From positions 63,942,768-64,006,767 of the forward strand of contig NC_059081.1 of assembly GCF_020497125.1 (NCBI RefSeq): a DNA stretch of 64,000 bases. The letters run 5' to 3'. Each line of letters begins with the position of its first letter. Position 1 is the first letter of the stretch. The DNA is from Mauremys mutica. Lineage: Eukaryota; Chordata; Testudines; Geoemydidae. A program made the translations under genes and the position numbers. The notes under the pieces were generated by a model. That model saw only the letters and a program-made list of their open reading frames with translations. It was not told where the DNA came from and did not search any database. Shown piece by piece: positions 36,511 through 48,192 of the stretch.

Positions 36511-37129
36511 TAACTGTTCTAGAGGTTGGGTTTAAAGATAACAGATAACAGATTTTTGTTCCCAGCATTAAGAAATATTTTACAATTCCCACACACACTT
36601 GTTAATTTTGGGGGGAGAGCTTTTCCATATGATACACATGAGAACACCATCTTTTAACTCTCTTCCATGTGATCTGGGCAGTTAGGAATTTCATGGGTTT
36701 GTGATGTTTACTTAATGTCACAATTTAAGCATTTAATTTTCTTTGCTGCATAAAGAGTATTAGTACTTAAAAGATTTATACTCCCAGTAGTTATTACTTT
36801 CCCTGTTGTATTCTGCTGACATGGGATATTTTTTGCTGTTAAGGGAATAGCTGCTTCAGTGATGTGACCATATGATTAACTAGATAAATGCCATGATTTG
36901 GTTTTAGCTATAATGAAGCTTTGCAATAAGCAGTAAAAGGAATCCTTCAAAGATGTAAATCAGCGATCATTATGCTTAAAAATTGATCGTAGGCAGGGCT
37001 GGTAGTACTGCCTGTTACTAAGGTTGCCTGGCACATCCCATTATAAGACTCCTTTCCATTGCTCATAACTTTGCCAAACTTTAATTGCTGGGGCTAAAAT
37101 TCTCCATGCCAAGTGTCTGTCTCAAGCTG

Positions 37130-37130
<1 letters not shown>

Positions 37131-37178
<48 letters not shown>

Positions 37179-37180
37179 TT
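37131..37180. repeat. (TCTT)n microsatellite
   Basis: Twelve uninterrupted TCTT units, likely length-polymorphic. Confidence 0.97.
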
Positions 37181-37609
37181 AATTTCAGCCAAAACAGTTC
37201 TGCTGTTTCCAAGGATGAGACTAGGAGAATAACACATTGGTTTTCCCACAGTAAAAAATTAACCCCCCCTTTGTTGGAGGCTCCATAGTGGGATTTAACT
37301 TATGCAGAAGCCTTGTGTTATCCCTCTACTCAGGGTGAGTTCACCCATTGGTTTTACACCAATCACTCCACTAGCCTCCGTGAGGCGAGAGCACAGTCTA
37401 GTCCGAAGTTCAGTGTGTATGTCTCTGAAAAGTGCTGGTCACAGTAATTCTGTTCAGGTTCTTGCCCATACAAAAGAACCAAACCCCTTTGCATAACCTC
37501 TGCTAAAAGCCCTGAAAACTATGAGATCAATGGTCATTTCCAGCACACATATTTGGTCTCTTGCTTGGTGCTGATCAAGTTTTCATTCACCCTTTTTTCC
37601 CCCAAATGA

Positions 37610-37720
37610 GCCTGATTCTGATCTCACTTAACACCAATGTACATCAGGAATCACTCCACTGAAGTAAGTATAGTTACACTGGTGAGTAACTGATGTAGGT
37701 AAGGAGAGAATCAGGCCCCC
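37610..37720. repeat. Old short interspersed repeat, same type as 20945-21055
   Basis: Begins CTGATTCTGATCTCACTTA, contains TCACTCCACTGAAGTAAG and ends GAGAATCAGGCCC, the layout of the other copies in the window. Confidence 0.65.
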
Positions 37721-40700
37721 TATTTTGATTAACTCTGTGGGGTGCCTAAGTAGTGTGATTGCTCCTAGAGCACTTTCCGAGACCCCAATTCTGCAAGTTA
37801 CAGGGACATGGGTATAGTTTTAAGTATGTAAGAAGTCTCGTTGACCTCAAAGGAGCCCAAGTCTGAAGTACAAAAAACCTGAGCAGGAAATATGGCACAA
37901 AGAATAATAGATCCCAAACAAATCTCACAAAAACATATTAAGAGGTGGTAGGACTAGGATGTAAACACCCTAGGGAGAAAATCATGAACAGTGGCTCAAA
38001 ATACATGAACATTTTCTCTTTTCACTGAAGAGTACATTAATGAAATGAAGCCAAGCTGGAATATTTTTAAATGACCTAGCTTTAGTGCCTGTGGGGAAGC
38101 TTATGAGAGACCATGCACAGCCATAATTACAAGGTATGGAATTTGGGGAGAACATAAATGATCAGTTTGATGGAAAATGTATTCACAGCCTGTAATTTCT
38201 TCTGTATCTCACTTTTTCTTCTTTGTTTCAATGGGCATCTGGGTGGTAGGGTAGGCCAGAGAAGTCAGTTATGAATAGTCTGCCCAGCGGTTGGAAAGTA
38301 ATTTGAACGTTAGGCAGAAGGGTTCTCAGCAGTCTTGTTTTTGCTGTGAATGGCATCTGAAGAGAATTAACATTGGCGAGAATGAAATGCGGTTCTTCTT
38401 TTCACCAGCTGTGTACAGGCATGGACACTGCCTTTGGCTGTGGAGCAAAACTGAGCTCGAGTCTGTCTTCCAATTCTTGGTCTTCCACACTGTACTTCTA
38501 CATACACATGCTCATTGTGAACGTAACTCTCTCTTGCTGGCAGAGATGGGCATGAATGAAAATGCCAGGTCCGAGCACCCTTGCACATTGGGATGTGTGA
38601 AATCCAGATTCAGATTCTGTGACGTGAGCATACCCCTGTGTAGGAGCAGAACTAACTCTTATGCTGGTGGAATCTGCAGCGCCAGTGGTCCTCCCTACCT
38701 CTCTCTTGGTCTTCTCCTGACTCCCCTTCTTCTCCTACTCCTGCTAAGGAAACTCAAAACACACACACATACCCCTCTTCTCCCCCAGTAGAGATGGTGC
38801 CCCCTCAGGGCCCAGCTCCTTGCTATTACACCTGCCATTCAGGCCCTCCATATCTATGGAGGAGGCTTAGGTTTTACCTCCTAAAGTGCCGGTCTCAAAA
38901 TGTACTGAGTGAACTAGCAGTTGTAAAACTACTTTAGGCATTTTCCCTGCCATGAAGCTTTCCAGAGGTGAACCACATCCTCAGATGTTCAGACAAGTGG
39001 AATTCAAACTCAGCAGAAGCAGCTAGAACTTACTGGCAAATGTCTGCCCTGATCTACCTACGATGCAGTGCTACCGAAGTCAAGGGAGGTGCCATGAGTG
39101 AAGCTGCCATGAGAGTTTAAGTCAGAGCAGAATTTGGCCCAATGCCCTTTTCTGGAATAATATTTAATGCAGAACCTAGAGAATCCAATCAGCCAGGTTT
39201 TCATTCAGAAACCTGTTCTGCCATGAGCTGTGCCCTCTCTGTGCATTATCCGGGAATTCCTGCTTCTGATGAAGCCAGGACTTGTGGAACTCCGAAGTGC
39301 AAGAGCAGGGACAGGGAACAGTGTAATTCTATGGCAGCTCATTGGGTTGCGAGTAGCTTAAGCATAATGCAATGAAACGCTTTCCAGCCACACAAACACA
39401 GGGGGCCATTGTCAGAAAAATTTAACTTTGTCAATACCCTTCATTTGGATGTTACTGTTAAGGGGAGTGCTGAAGGAATCTCTCCTCCATACTGTATGAA
39501 ATATTTACTCCTCCATGCATTCCTAGATACCATGGTAATTTAGTGTCAAAAGAATAAGAGGGAACCCAGCAGTTTCAATCCAGTGGGGGTACTGTAAAGG
39601 TTATGAAAAAGTATGCTGCCAAATCTGTGCAGCAGGAAGCTGGCACATTAGACGAATGGTGCTGTTCTCTGGTTCACATCCAGTTTGGCCAATGGCTAAT
39701 GTCAGCATCACACCAGATCTCAGGTAACCAATCACATATTGCTGTGACATAATTTTAGCTATCAGGGAGAAAACAGACATGGAGAGAAGATTAGCAGACA
39801 GGAGTCTGCCAAAGTTGAGGCTGCTAATATCAGAGGCTCTTAAATGCTTGTATGATATTGTACATAATCAAAAAGCTGTAGAAGGAGTTTCTGTAGATGA
39901 ATCTTAACGTCCTGCTTTTTCTTTTCTGCCTTCTTGGTACTTAGGTTGTTGCTCCTGACCTGAATAATAACTCCCTTACACTCCTTTGGCAATCCCAGCC
40001 CTAATATTCATATTGTATATTTGTATTTATTGTGTGTTTCATTTTGTGTTCATTTCTATTTTTCATGCTACAAAATCTCATAATCTTGGGGGATTTTTGA
40101 TGACGGTGATGTGGGGTGTGATCCTGTTTCTGTTGCAGAGCATGATGCCAATTGACCTCAATGGGAGCAGGAGCAGGCTAAGAGAGCACACTGCAGATGA
40201 AAGCTTTAATCTTCTTCTGTGTGAAACAATTGAAGTATGTGACAAATATATCAGTCTATTTTAGAAGAGACAGACACTCACAGACAGCCAGTGAAATTCA
40301 GCCTTGTGCAGAGAGCCAGCAGAAGGCATGCACACCACTTAAATCTCACTTCAGTCCTCAGTATAGAACATAATGGTGCATAGACCTTATGCTATCCCTC
40401 TGCACCAGGGTGAGTTTTACCTAGTGAGAAGATAATTATAGTGATTGTTTCTTTACATCTCTGCTAGCAAGGCCTCAGGCAGTGGGGTCCCTAGTTTCAG
40501 TCTAACTCATGAGGGGGTGTCAGCCTAGAGGAGACGCTTTTGCTACTTGCTTTCAGATGGCTTCTCAACTTTATCACCTTGGCTTGGTTTTATTTAACCT
40601 AGATTTCATAAGTGCCTGCGCCAACACACATGCCCCACACTGCCCAGTCCACACCCTGAATCAGCGTTTTCAGAGCTAATTCTTCCTGCCGGTCACTGCT

Positions 40701-41389
40701 AAGAGGCCCTGCTGATTCTTTACTGTGGGGGGCGGGTGCGTGGTCAGAAAATACTAAGAGGGCTTTGTGTTTTTCCCAGCGCAATATCGGCTTAGGTGCC
40801 AGGAGTCAGGCCCAGACTGCTCATCTGACACACATTCCTCTAACTGATGTGGCACCTGTCTTATATATTAGAGGAGTTTTTAAAAAAAAAATAGTGTGTT
40901 GAAATAAACTACAGAAACATAAAACTCCTATGACAGTTGGCTTTCATGTTTCAGTAAACATCTATTTAGTTTGATCTGCTGACAAGAAAGGAGAGAGGGA
41001 AATGTAGAAATCATTTCGCTAACCACAGACATACTTTCAGGAAGCTAAACATGACAAATGATTGCAGGGGTTTCTGAAGCTATAGAGGTGCTTACTAGTA
41101 TCAGTCCTCTCACCATGGCACCCACTGACACAGATCTTTCTTCAGTCAGTGCAGTGGGCACTCAGTGTCCTGATGTTCTGGATTAGCATAATATCTGTAC
41201 AGAGGAAGAAAAATCCATGCAACAAGCTCTTCATGCTGAACAGCTTCCACTTAGCTGCCAAAATACGACCCAGTGGAATATAACAATAGCCAGGTGTCAG
41301 GCTGTCTAGAGTGGCAACCTCAGGGCAGATTGTCAAGAAACAGGGCACAAACCCCAAACTGGTTGTGAGTTCTATACTTAGATTTTATC

Positions 41390-43322
41390 AACCACGTAAC
41401 AAGTGTGAACTCCTCGGGTACTATAGCAGCCTTAAATGGAATCACAGACGGTGACCTTGGGTACTCCGGTCCATCTTGCCACCCAGGCAAGCCTGCCTTT
41501 GTGATAGATGGTTCCTTACACCAAAAATCACATCAATATTCAGGTTACTCCCAGTCCCAAAGGACCAAAAGATGATAGTAGCTGCTATAATATGCAAACT
41601 TTGTACATCCTTTAGGGCTAACCCAAGCTAAACAGTTGGGGACCCCTTGCTTACGCTTAGAAATCTTTGCCCCTCAGAGTTCAAGCAACACAGGGATACA
41701 ATTTCTCCTTAACAGGAGTCCCTTGGGGAGCCAGCTGAGGTCACTCAATTAGGGTGAACTGAAAAGAATGGGGCATAGAATCCCCAAAGCTAGTGGATAT
41801 TCCAATGCTTAGATTTACCAACCAGGGCCGGCTCCAGACCCCAGCGCGCCAAATGTGCGCTTGGGGCGGCATGCCGCCGGGAGGGCGGCATGCGGCTCCG
41901 GTGGATCTCCCGCAGGCATGGCTCCGGTGGACCTCCCGCAGGCATGCCTGCGGAGGGTCCACTGGTCCCGCGGCTCGGGTGGACCTCCCGCAGGCGTGCC
42001 TGCGGATGCTCCACCGGAGCCGCGGGACCAGCGGACCCCCCGCAGGCACGTCTGCAAGAGGTCCCCCGGAGCCGCGGGACCGGCGACTGCCAGCGCGCCC
42101 CCGGCGGTGTGCCGCCGTGCTTGGGGCGGCGGAATTCCTAGAGCCGCCCCTGTTACCAACCCAGCACAAAACAGCTTCTTTATTACCTCACTGATTACAC
42201 ACTAGTCAACAACACAGTTCCCTTAAAGTAACTCAGCCTCAGGCCTCCACCTAGACACCCAAGTCAGATATGATGAGGATTAATGAAAATCTTATTCATC
42301 ATATAAGAAAGTTCTACCAATCCCAAAGGATCAGACACACTACCTCCCAGGTTAATGAATATTCCAGATCCTACCCAAATAAATGCTACAGCCAGTTCTT
42401 ATTAACTAAACTAAGATGTATTGAAAAAGAAAACAGTGTGAGGATTGGTTAAAAGATTAATATACATACAGACATGAGTTCTATTCTTGAGGTTCAGTTT
42501 CATAGCAGAGATGGTGAGCTTTGTAGTTGCAAAGAATTCTTTTAGAATTTAATCCATAGGTTATAGTCCAATGTCCAATATCATATTCAGGGTGTTCCAG
42601 ATTACCCAGGATCTCAATCTTGTGACTCAAACTTCCCCTCATGAAGCTTAAGCAGATCTGAGATGACAGGATCAGGACCCCAGGGTCTTTTATACAATGT
42701 TCTAGCATCCGCTTGACCAGACAGTCCTTGGTAAATAATAGGCGATCAGGGTGACTTTGAAGTAGGTCTATTTCCTAAGCATTACTGGTAATTATTCACA
42801 TAGAATCCTTTCTGGTCATGCGTCACACAGGGATTTCCCCCCGCAATCAAACTGATGGGCCGGGCGTTTGGGGCACGTCTCCTCTCCCTGGGTGTTGGGG
42901 GAACAATCAGCAAAGTGTTTTGTCCACTGATGTTGCACAGTGGCTTGTCTGATGTCTGTAGACCTTCTTTTGTGAGGAGGAGATGACACCTCTTGTGGTA
43001 AACTAGTATTTCACACTTGATGATGCTTCTCCCCTGATGGTGGGGTTCAAAGTCTTAGCAAACATTTTTATAGTTACAGAGCAAGCGTTTGAACATTATC
43101 TTATAACATGGGATACAGATGTTATAAGTAGGATTAATATGTGCAGCCTCCTACAAGCATCCCATAAAGTCTAAACACTAAAGACATTCTTATAACTCTA
43201 ATATCTGTTTTAATAATAGTAACACATAGGTGAGGCAGACCGGTTTCCAGCTACGCATTTGTCAGTGTTTAGTGAGGCCCAATTGCCTTGACATGAGCTG
43301 GCACCAGGTCTGCCAGCATCAC
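41390..43322 (-). mobile_element. LTR-like endogenous retroelement fragment, minus orientation, interrupted by a hAT-type element
   Basis: Flanking 41823-42152, the host sequence contains phrases I recognise from a long turtle LTR in reverse complement, for example TACCCAAATAAATGCTACAG, TTCTTATTAACTAAACTAAG and ATACATACAGACATGAGTTC. On the minus strand its start would be near 43322, TGTGATGCTGGCAGACCTGG. The far boundary near 41390 is a guess. No gag, pol or env reading frame is present; it looks like a solo, decayed LTR. Confidence 0.5.
41823..42152. mobile_element. GC-rich hAT-type element nested in the LTR-like block
   Basis: The 330-bp element begins CAGGGCCGGCTCCAG and ends CTAGAGCCGCCCCTG. 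It is flanked by identical 8-bp target duplications TTACCAAC (41815-41822 and 42153-42160). The interior is CpG-rich and made of direct and inverted copies of a unit like CTCCGGTGGACCTCCCGCAG. ORFs on both strands in this interval arise from the repeat and are not genes. Confidence 0.92.
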
Positions 43323-43464
43323 ACTGGGGAAGGAAAAGAAATAGCACTAATGTTGTACTCAGGTACAGGAGCACAGACAAAAGACCTGATTTAACGATGC
43401 ACTCCAGCATAGCTATCTACTAAGGTATTGTACTGACATGGCCACCATGATTCTAGTAATTGAG

Positions 43465-43665
43465 AGCCTCACAAGCATTAATCCTGGCAACATACCTATA
43501 AGGCAAGGAAGTATTATTGTCCCTAGTTTTATAGATGGGGAACTGAGGCACAGGAAGATTAAGTAATCTGCCCAAGGTCATAAAGGAAGGCTGTGGCAGA
43601 GCTGGGAATTGAATCCAGATTACATATGTCCCAGTGTAGTGTCTTAGCCACAAGACTGCCTTCCT
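43465..43665 (+). mobile_element. MIR (CORE-SINE) copy
   Basis: Reads CTCACAAGCATTAATCCTGG, then GTATTATTGTCCCTAGTTTT, GGGGAACTGAGGCACAGGAA, TAAGTAATCTGCCCAAGGTC and GGCAGAGCTGGGAATTGAAT. This is the MIR order of landmarks, well preserved for so old a SINE family. Confidence 0.88.
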
Positions 43666-43756
43666 CCCACTGGACAGTTAAGCAGGGTTTGTGTCTGCTT
43701 TGTGTTACCAGATCGACAGTAAGCAGCTAGAGGGTACCAATGAATCTGTCTCTATC

Positions 43757-43772
43757 AATCTATCTATCTATC
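43757..43772. repeat. (ATCT)n microsatellite
   Basis: Four ATCT/CTAT units in the intron just downstream of the MIR copy. Confidence 0.85.
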
Positions 43773-45669
43773 AGCTAAATATCAGTCAGTCAACTTAGCT
43801 TTTCCTATTCTGCCTGTCAGCTACGTTACAGATATGACTGATGAATGCTGTGTTGAAGAGTGATCTAGAAATGCCTATCAGCAAGCCTTACAAAAATATA
43901 AAACTTGCATGGAAAGACGCTGTAAATTCAAAGTACATTAGTATTATAAACCAAATCCTGAGGTCCTTATTTTAGTCGGGCATAGTTGAATAAATATCAT
44001 GCAGTATTTGAGTAAAGACCTTAGGATGTGCCCCCCAAGGAATTACATTGGGTCACACCAGGCATTCAAGTTTTAAGCAGAAATCCCTCACTGGGGATGC
44101 TCAGTTGGTTCATATTGGCATTGAAGTCAATGGAACGACGCTGATTTATCCCAGCTGAGGATCTGGCCCATAGAGAAAAACATAACAAAGAATATGACAC
44201 TACTCCACCCCCGAGACTCTAAACACGGGACCCTAGCCACCATTTGGATGCAAGGATGCATTTGGTGATCAGGTGGGAGAACCATGTGGCAAGCTAGTTT
44301 ATGTGCCTGCGGTTTCATGGTCTGATCAAGCATGAGTCAGGAAGGAGCACTGTCAAACACATGCTTTTCCCCATCTCCACATTCCCCAGAGGGACTTGAT
44401 TTTGTGTGATACACCAACAAGCTATGCCACTGTGGCAGCTTGACCCAAGTAGAAAGGAACTTCCTCGCATAACCAGATCCCTGATCAGGTAGGCCTTTAT
44501 ATATTAAATCGGCGCCTTGATCTCTCCCTGGAAACATAGCGGCATGCAGTGCAGCTCTGTGGAGCATTAATGTCATACACTCCCTGCAGGATGGTGTATT
44601 GCTCAGCCTATGGTCAGCTGCATTCTGTGTAAGCTTATAAGCCTTGGTCCCAGTGTGTGGCCCCAAGTAGAGCTCATTGCAGTCGCCACCTCTTGAGGTG
44701 ACCGGTGTGGATGAGGCTCCCAGGGGCCATTTGGAAGGAAAGGTTGCATTGTCCTACACAGGTGCAGGTGGAAACTTCCTGACCTTTTTGGCTACAGCTG
44801 TTATTTGATGTTCCAAGAGCAGCCCTGGAGGTAGTAAAACTCCTTGATTGCAAACCTGAGTCACTGATGGCAGATGCGCTCCCTCAGCCTCAGGTGTGCT
44901 TCTTGCCTGTTCTTCTAGTGGTTCCGCCCCCCATCCAGCAACATCATCTTTCTCTTATCTGCAGGAAGTCAGCCATCTTGTCTTCATTCATGATTTCATA
45001 GACTCTGGGTTTTCTGTTCCACTGCACCAGCCAGACTATGTATCTTATCTAATCTGTATCTGTTTGAGGCTGTAATTCACTATAATATCAAAGACCTGTG
45101 TGCGACAAGATTGCTTGTCACTGTCTTACTCTTAGGGCTTTGTTTCAGGCATACCGGGGTACGTACGGCTTGTGTGATCAGAGGTGCGCTGCAGAGGCTG
45201 CAATGCTGTACCTGGGTGATTGTGGCTGGAGGCATAATGATGGTGTAGGACAGTCAGGCATAAGACCGCCAGCGAAGCGAGTGGGAAACATGTTCAGAAG
45301 TTGCATTTGCTACTCTTTTTAAAAGGCGTGGTGAGGGCTCCGGGCACCGACAGAGGCCTGTGGAGCCATGGGCACGCTCCAGAAATGTCTGCTCACGTCC
45401 CCTCTGGGGAGCTGAGCATTGGCAACACTGGTCCCCCCTCCCCGTGTGCTCAGGGCTCACACAGAGGAGCACAGGGCTGGTTGATGCAGATGTGAGCCTT
45501 TGGTGGGATGGATCCTGCACCCCCTCGCCCCTGGGTGGGGGCACCCACAGTTTTGCCGTGCATTGTTTATTGGAAAAACAGAAGCACAGTTACCAAAGCA
45601 AAATTATTGGTGTCCCAATAAGCTCCTCCTTTTGCCAGGTGGAGATGCTGCTGTAGGGGGGATCTGAAT

Positions 45670-46135
45670 GGAGCAGCTGTGGTCCAGTGGGCTGAGTGTG
45701 GCGCTGGGTGTCTGGAGATCTGGATTCTAGTCCCAGCTCTGTCGCTGGCTCACATAGAGATAAATGATGACCACTTGAGTGTGTGAGGGGATAGGTACAG
45801 GGATCCCTTTTCCCCCAGTGATGGGGAGCACGGAGGAGCAGTGCTGGTGGTCCCAGAGGGGTGTATTGTCCATATGGCGAGGCAGCACTGGTTACACTTT
45901 ACACAGGTGTAGCAAATCTCACTGGCTGTCATTCTCCTCCCAGTGACGAGGAAACTGTGGCAAATGCAAAAAGCTCCCAGGACCAGGTGGTGCACCTTGT
46001 CCTCTTCACTGTCACAACTTAATCTGATGAGAGGTATAAGTGAGCCCACAGCCTCCCCATAGCTCAGTTTTCTCATCTGTAAAATGGCAATAAGTATCAC
46101 TGGTTACCTTCATAGGCAATCTGAGGGCTCTTTAG
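45670..46135 (+). repeat. tRNA-derived SINE-like pieces, probably split
   Basis: The left piece reads TGGTCCAGTGGGCTGAGTGT and TCTGGATTCTAGTCCCAGCT, recalling polymerase III A and B box regions. The right piece, after about 300 unrelated bases, reads CAGTTTTCTCATCTGTAAAA and TGGCAATAAGTATCAC, the usual right half of the same SINE. The split may reflect an insertion, but no duplication was identified. Confidence 0.45.
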
Positions 46136-46630
46136 GAGTAAGTGCTAAGCAGGAGACCAGAGTCCAACTCCTGACTCCACGCTCCCTGGCTGGCCGGATC
46201 TGGTATTGTTGTACAGGAGGCACAGTCCTCTGTCCCAGGTCTCTCTGCATGGACTCCCTCTGGCCAACTTAAGAGAGGTGCTGGCAACCTCCCAAGAGCA
46301 TCCACTCCAGTCTTTCTTGGCCAGGAGGTTAATGGCTATATAAATTGGAGACAAACTGGGATCCTTAGGACTAACAGGAAGAACGCCCAGAATATAACCA
46401 TCACTGATTAAATTTCATTTTACCAGCAACCAGCTTGGAAGGAGGTGAAAAGAGCAATAGATTTATTTTAACACTGAGGCTGCTTTCCACAGCTGGCTGT
46501 ATCCATTTGGCCAACGTTTAAACCTAAGTGCCCACACCAGCAGTAGCAGTCACAGCTATCTTGGGTCCTCTAACCTGCAGACTGAAAGAACATGTGTACA
46601 GCATAGTAAGTTACCTCCAATTCCTTTTAG

Positions 46631-46723
46631 GTTAGAATTTTAAACAAGAAGATCGATTTTAGCGATATTCAGTCCAGATGTGGTTCCAAGGATAACATCA
46701 AACATTCTGCAGGGGGAGGAAAT
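46631..46723 (+). CDS. MAP2: MAP2 optional exon 16: extra tubulin-binding repeat (MAP2d)
   Basis: A 93-bp exon, 31 codons, phase 0-0, with acceptor TCCAATTCCTTTTAG and donor GGAAAT|GTAAGT. It encodes [20 protein letters not shown] followed by [11 protein letters not shown], the second repeat, equivalent to tau exon 10. In mammals this exon is included in MAP2d and absent from the usual three-repeat forms. Length, phase and the [11 protein letters not shown] core fit exactly. The first residues read VRILNK where I recall VQILNK in human. It is too short to appear as an ORF and was found by protein similarity. The last exon base is T, so the donor is not optimal, and an inverted repeat overlaps the donor. 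Confidence 0.93.
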
Positions 46724-46742
46724 GTAAGTAGTGACGCTACTT
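46724..46742 (+). promoter_or_regulatory. MAP2: Possible stem-loop over the exon 16 splice donor
   Basis: Immediately after the donor GT, AAGTAG (46726-46731) is followed by a 5-base loop TGACG and the perfect complement CTACTT (46737-46742). Six base pairs would hide donor positions +3 to +8 from U1 snRNA. Tau exon 10, the paralogous optional repeat exon, has a well-known regulatory stem-loop at the same place. A functional role here is inference. Confidence 0.4.
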
Positions 46743-47428
46743 CAGAAGGCGTCCTGACTGTGATGACCCACCTTGCACAGCCAGCCCTCTGTCTCCCCTC
46801 CTTCCAAGCACTATTTCCCTTCTTGCTTATGTTTCACATGTTAACTTGGTCTGATAGTCTGTCAACCCTGTGTGTTCCGTGGTGGGCTTCTGATCCTTCC
46901 CCACAGACCACAGCAAATGTTTAGGATTCAGCCAGGAAACGGATTAGGAGGCAGAGGATGAGTGCATCTTTACAACCACGGGATTAGTCCTGCAAGGAGC
47001 TGAGTGTCCTTAGAGGTGTTAAGCAGCTACAGCTTCCACTGAACCCCAAAACAGGAGTCCAAAGAGAGCTGAGGTTGCTCAGCTCTTACCTGATCTGATC
47101 CAAGGAGACTAATTTCAAGAAAGTGACAAACACACTTTTCACTTATTACATTTTTCTTAAACTATAACGTTCTGTCTCCCTCTGTCCCTGGTGAAAAGGC
47201 CAGACTGTCTAGATGCACACTGCTGCAATGTGGCTTCATTCACATTTGCTCACAGTTCCACAGAAATCAGTCATTCAAGCTCCTGGAAGTACCAGGGGAA
47301 GCCCTTCCTGGCTGTACAGCAGATCTGTATATTGCCTTCTTTAGGTCATCCCAGACAAAGTAACAGAAAGACTGAAAGCATAGTCCATCTGTCATTTAAG
47401 ATTGGGTGTGCACTTCTGTCCCAGAGAG

Positions 47429-47454
47429 TCTCTCTCTCTCTCTCACTCTCTCTC
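47429..47454. repeat. (TC)n simple repeat
   Basis: A near-perfect TC tract with one interrupting CA. Confidence 0.9.
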
Positions 47455-48110
47455 AGAAGACTATATAAAATTAACAGAGTTAGATGACAGATAGATAAAA
47501 GAAATACAAAATCAGGATAAACAGGGTTTAGACAGAAGGTCTGATTAGCCATTGTGTTACTCCCATTTTATGCCAGTGTAACCCCATTATGGATTTAATC
47601 TGATGTAAAACTGGAGTAACTCTGTAGTGAATCACGCTCAGTGTTTACACTGTACTTATGGGAACAGAGGGACATGGGAAGAGATTTGAATCTGAAAATC
47701 AGGATAAGCCATATGAAAGGGATAGTATTAAAAGCCCAGATTCCCAGGAAATAAGTATTCAAGAAAGGAACAAAGAAAGCAGACTAGAACAACCATACGT
47801 ATCATGCTGCACACAGCGCTTAGAGGCACTGCCTTTCACCACAAGAGGAAAGCTCAGAAGCTTCTTAGGAAATAACCCTTGTTTATCTTCTTGATTCACA
47901 TCTTTGTTTTACTAATGAAAAGACTTAACACACCACTGTCAGGTTCCTTGGTGGAATGGAAGCTTGCTGTATTAATCCAGATGTTTCTCACCTTTCTGGC
48001 ATGATCTGTTCTCTGCTAACTATTTCTTCTTTTCCAGTGTTTTTCGAAGCTAGTGCTCTTCCTCTTTGCCCGTTTTCCTTCCTAAAATGTGTTTTGTGCA
48101 CTTTCAACAG

Positions 48111-48192
48111 ATACAAATTGTAACCAAGAAAATAGATCTGAGCCATGTCACTTCCAAATGTGGCTCCCTGAAGAACATCCGTCACAGACCAG
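48111..48192 (+). CDS. MAP2: MAP2 exon 17: constitutive tubulin-binding repeat
   Basis: An 82-bp exon, same length as tau exon 11, with acceptor TTTCAACAG and donor CCAG|GTAATG; it enters in phase 0 and leaves in phase 1. It encodes [20 protein letters not shown] and KNIRHRPG. The KCGS motif is intact, giving the serine that MARK-type kinases phosphorylate in this family. The first residue is Ile where mammals have Val (VQIVTK), a conservative change in the hexapeptide equivalent to tau PHF6. The exon joins either exon 15 (three-repeat form) or exon 16 (four-repeat form). Confidence 0.96.

Larger units (their letters stand above)
28095..46630 (+). other. MAP2: Large intron 15 (18.5 kb) before the optional repeat exon
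   Basis: This is the longest intron in the window and the most heavily invaded. It holds a forward CR1 piece (28530-28990), a small inverted-repeat element (31510-31613), an LTR-like candidate (32380-32845), a hAT-type copy (35097-35362), a palindromic element (35655-35935), an L2-like end (36380-36510), a TCTT microsatellite (37131-37180), an antisense LTR-like block with a nested hAT-type copy (about 41390-43322) and a MIR (43465-43665). A tRNA-SINE-like piece lies near 45670. No exon was recognised between 28095 and 46630. Confidence 0.75.
46724..48110 (+). other. MAP2: Intron 16 (1.4 kb)
   Basis: Contains a (TC)n simple repeat at 47429-47454, a GACT-free short repeat near 47560-47645 (TGTTACTCCCATTTTATGCC through ACTGGAGTAACTCTGTAGTG) and otherwise nothing recognised. 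Confidence 0.75.

Noticed and set aside
41741..42205. Overlapping Pro/Arg/Gly-rich ORFs on both strands
   Set aside because: They follow the repeated CpG-rich units of the nested hAT-type element and have no protein identity.
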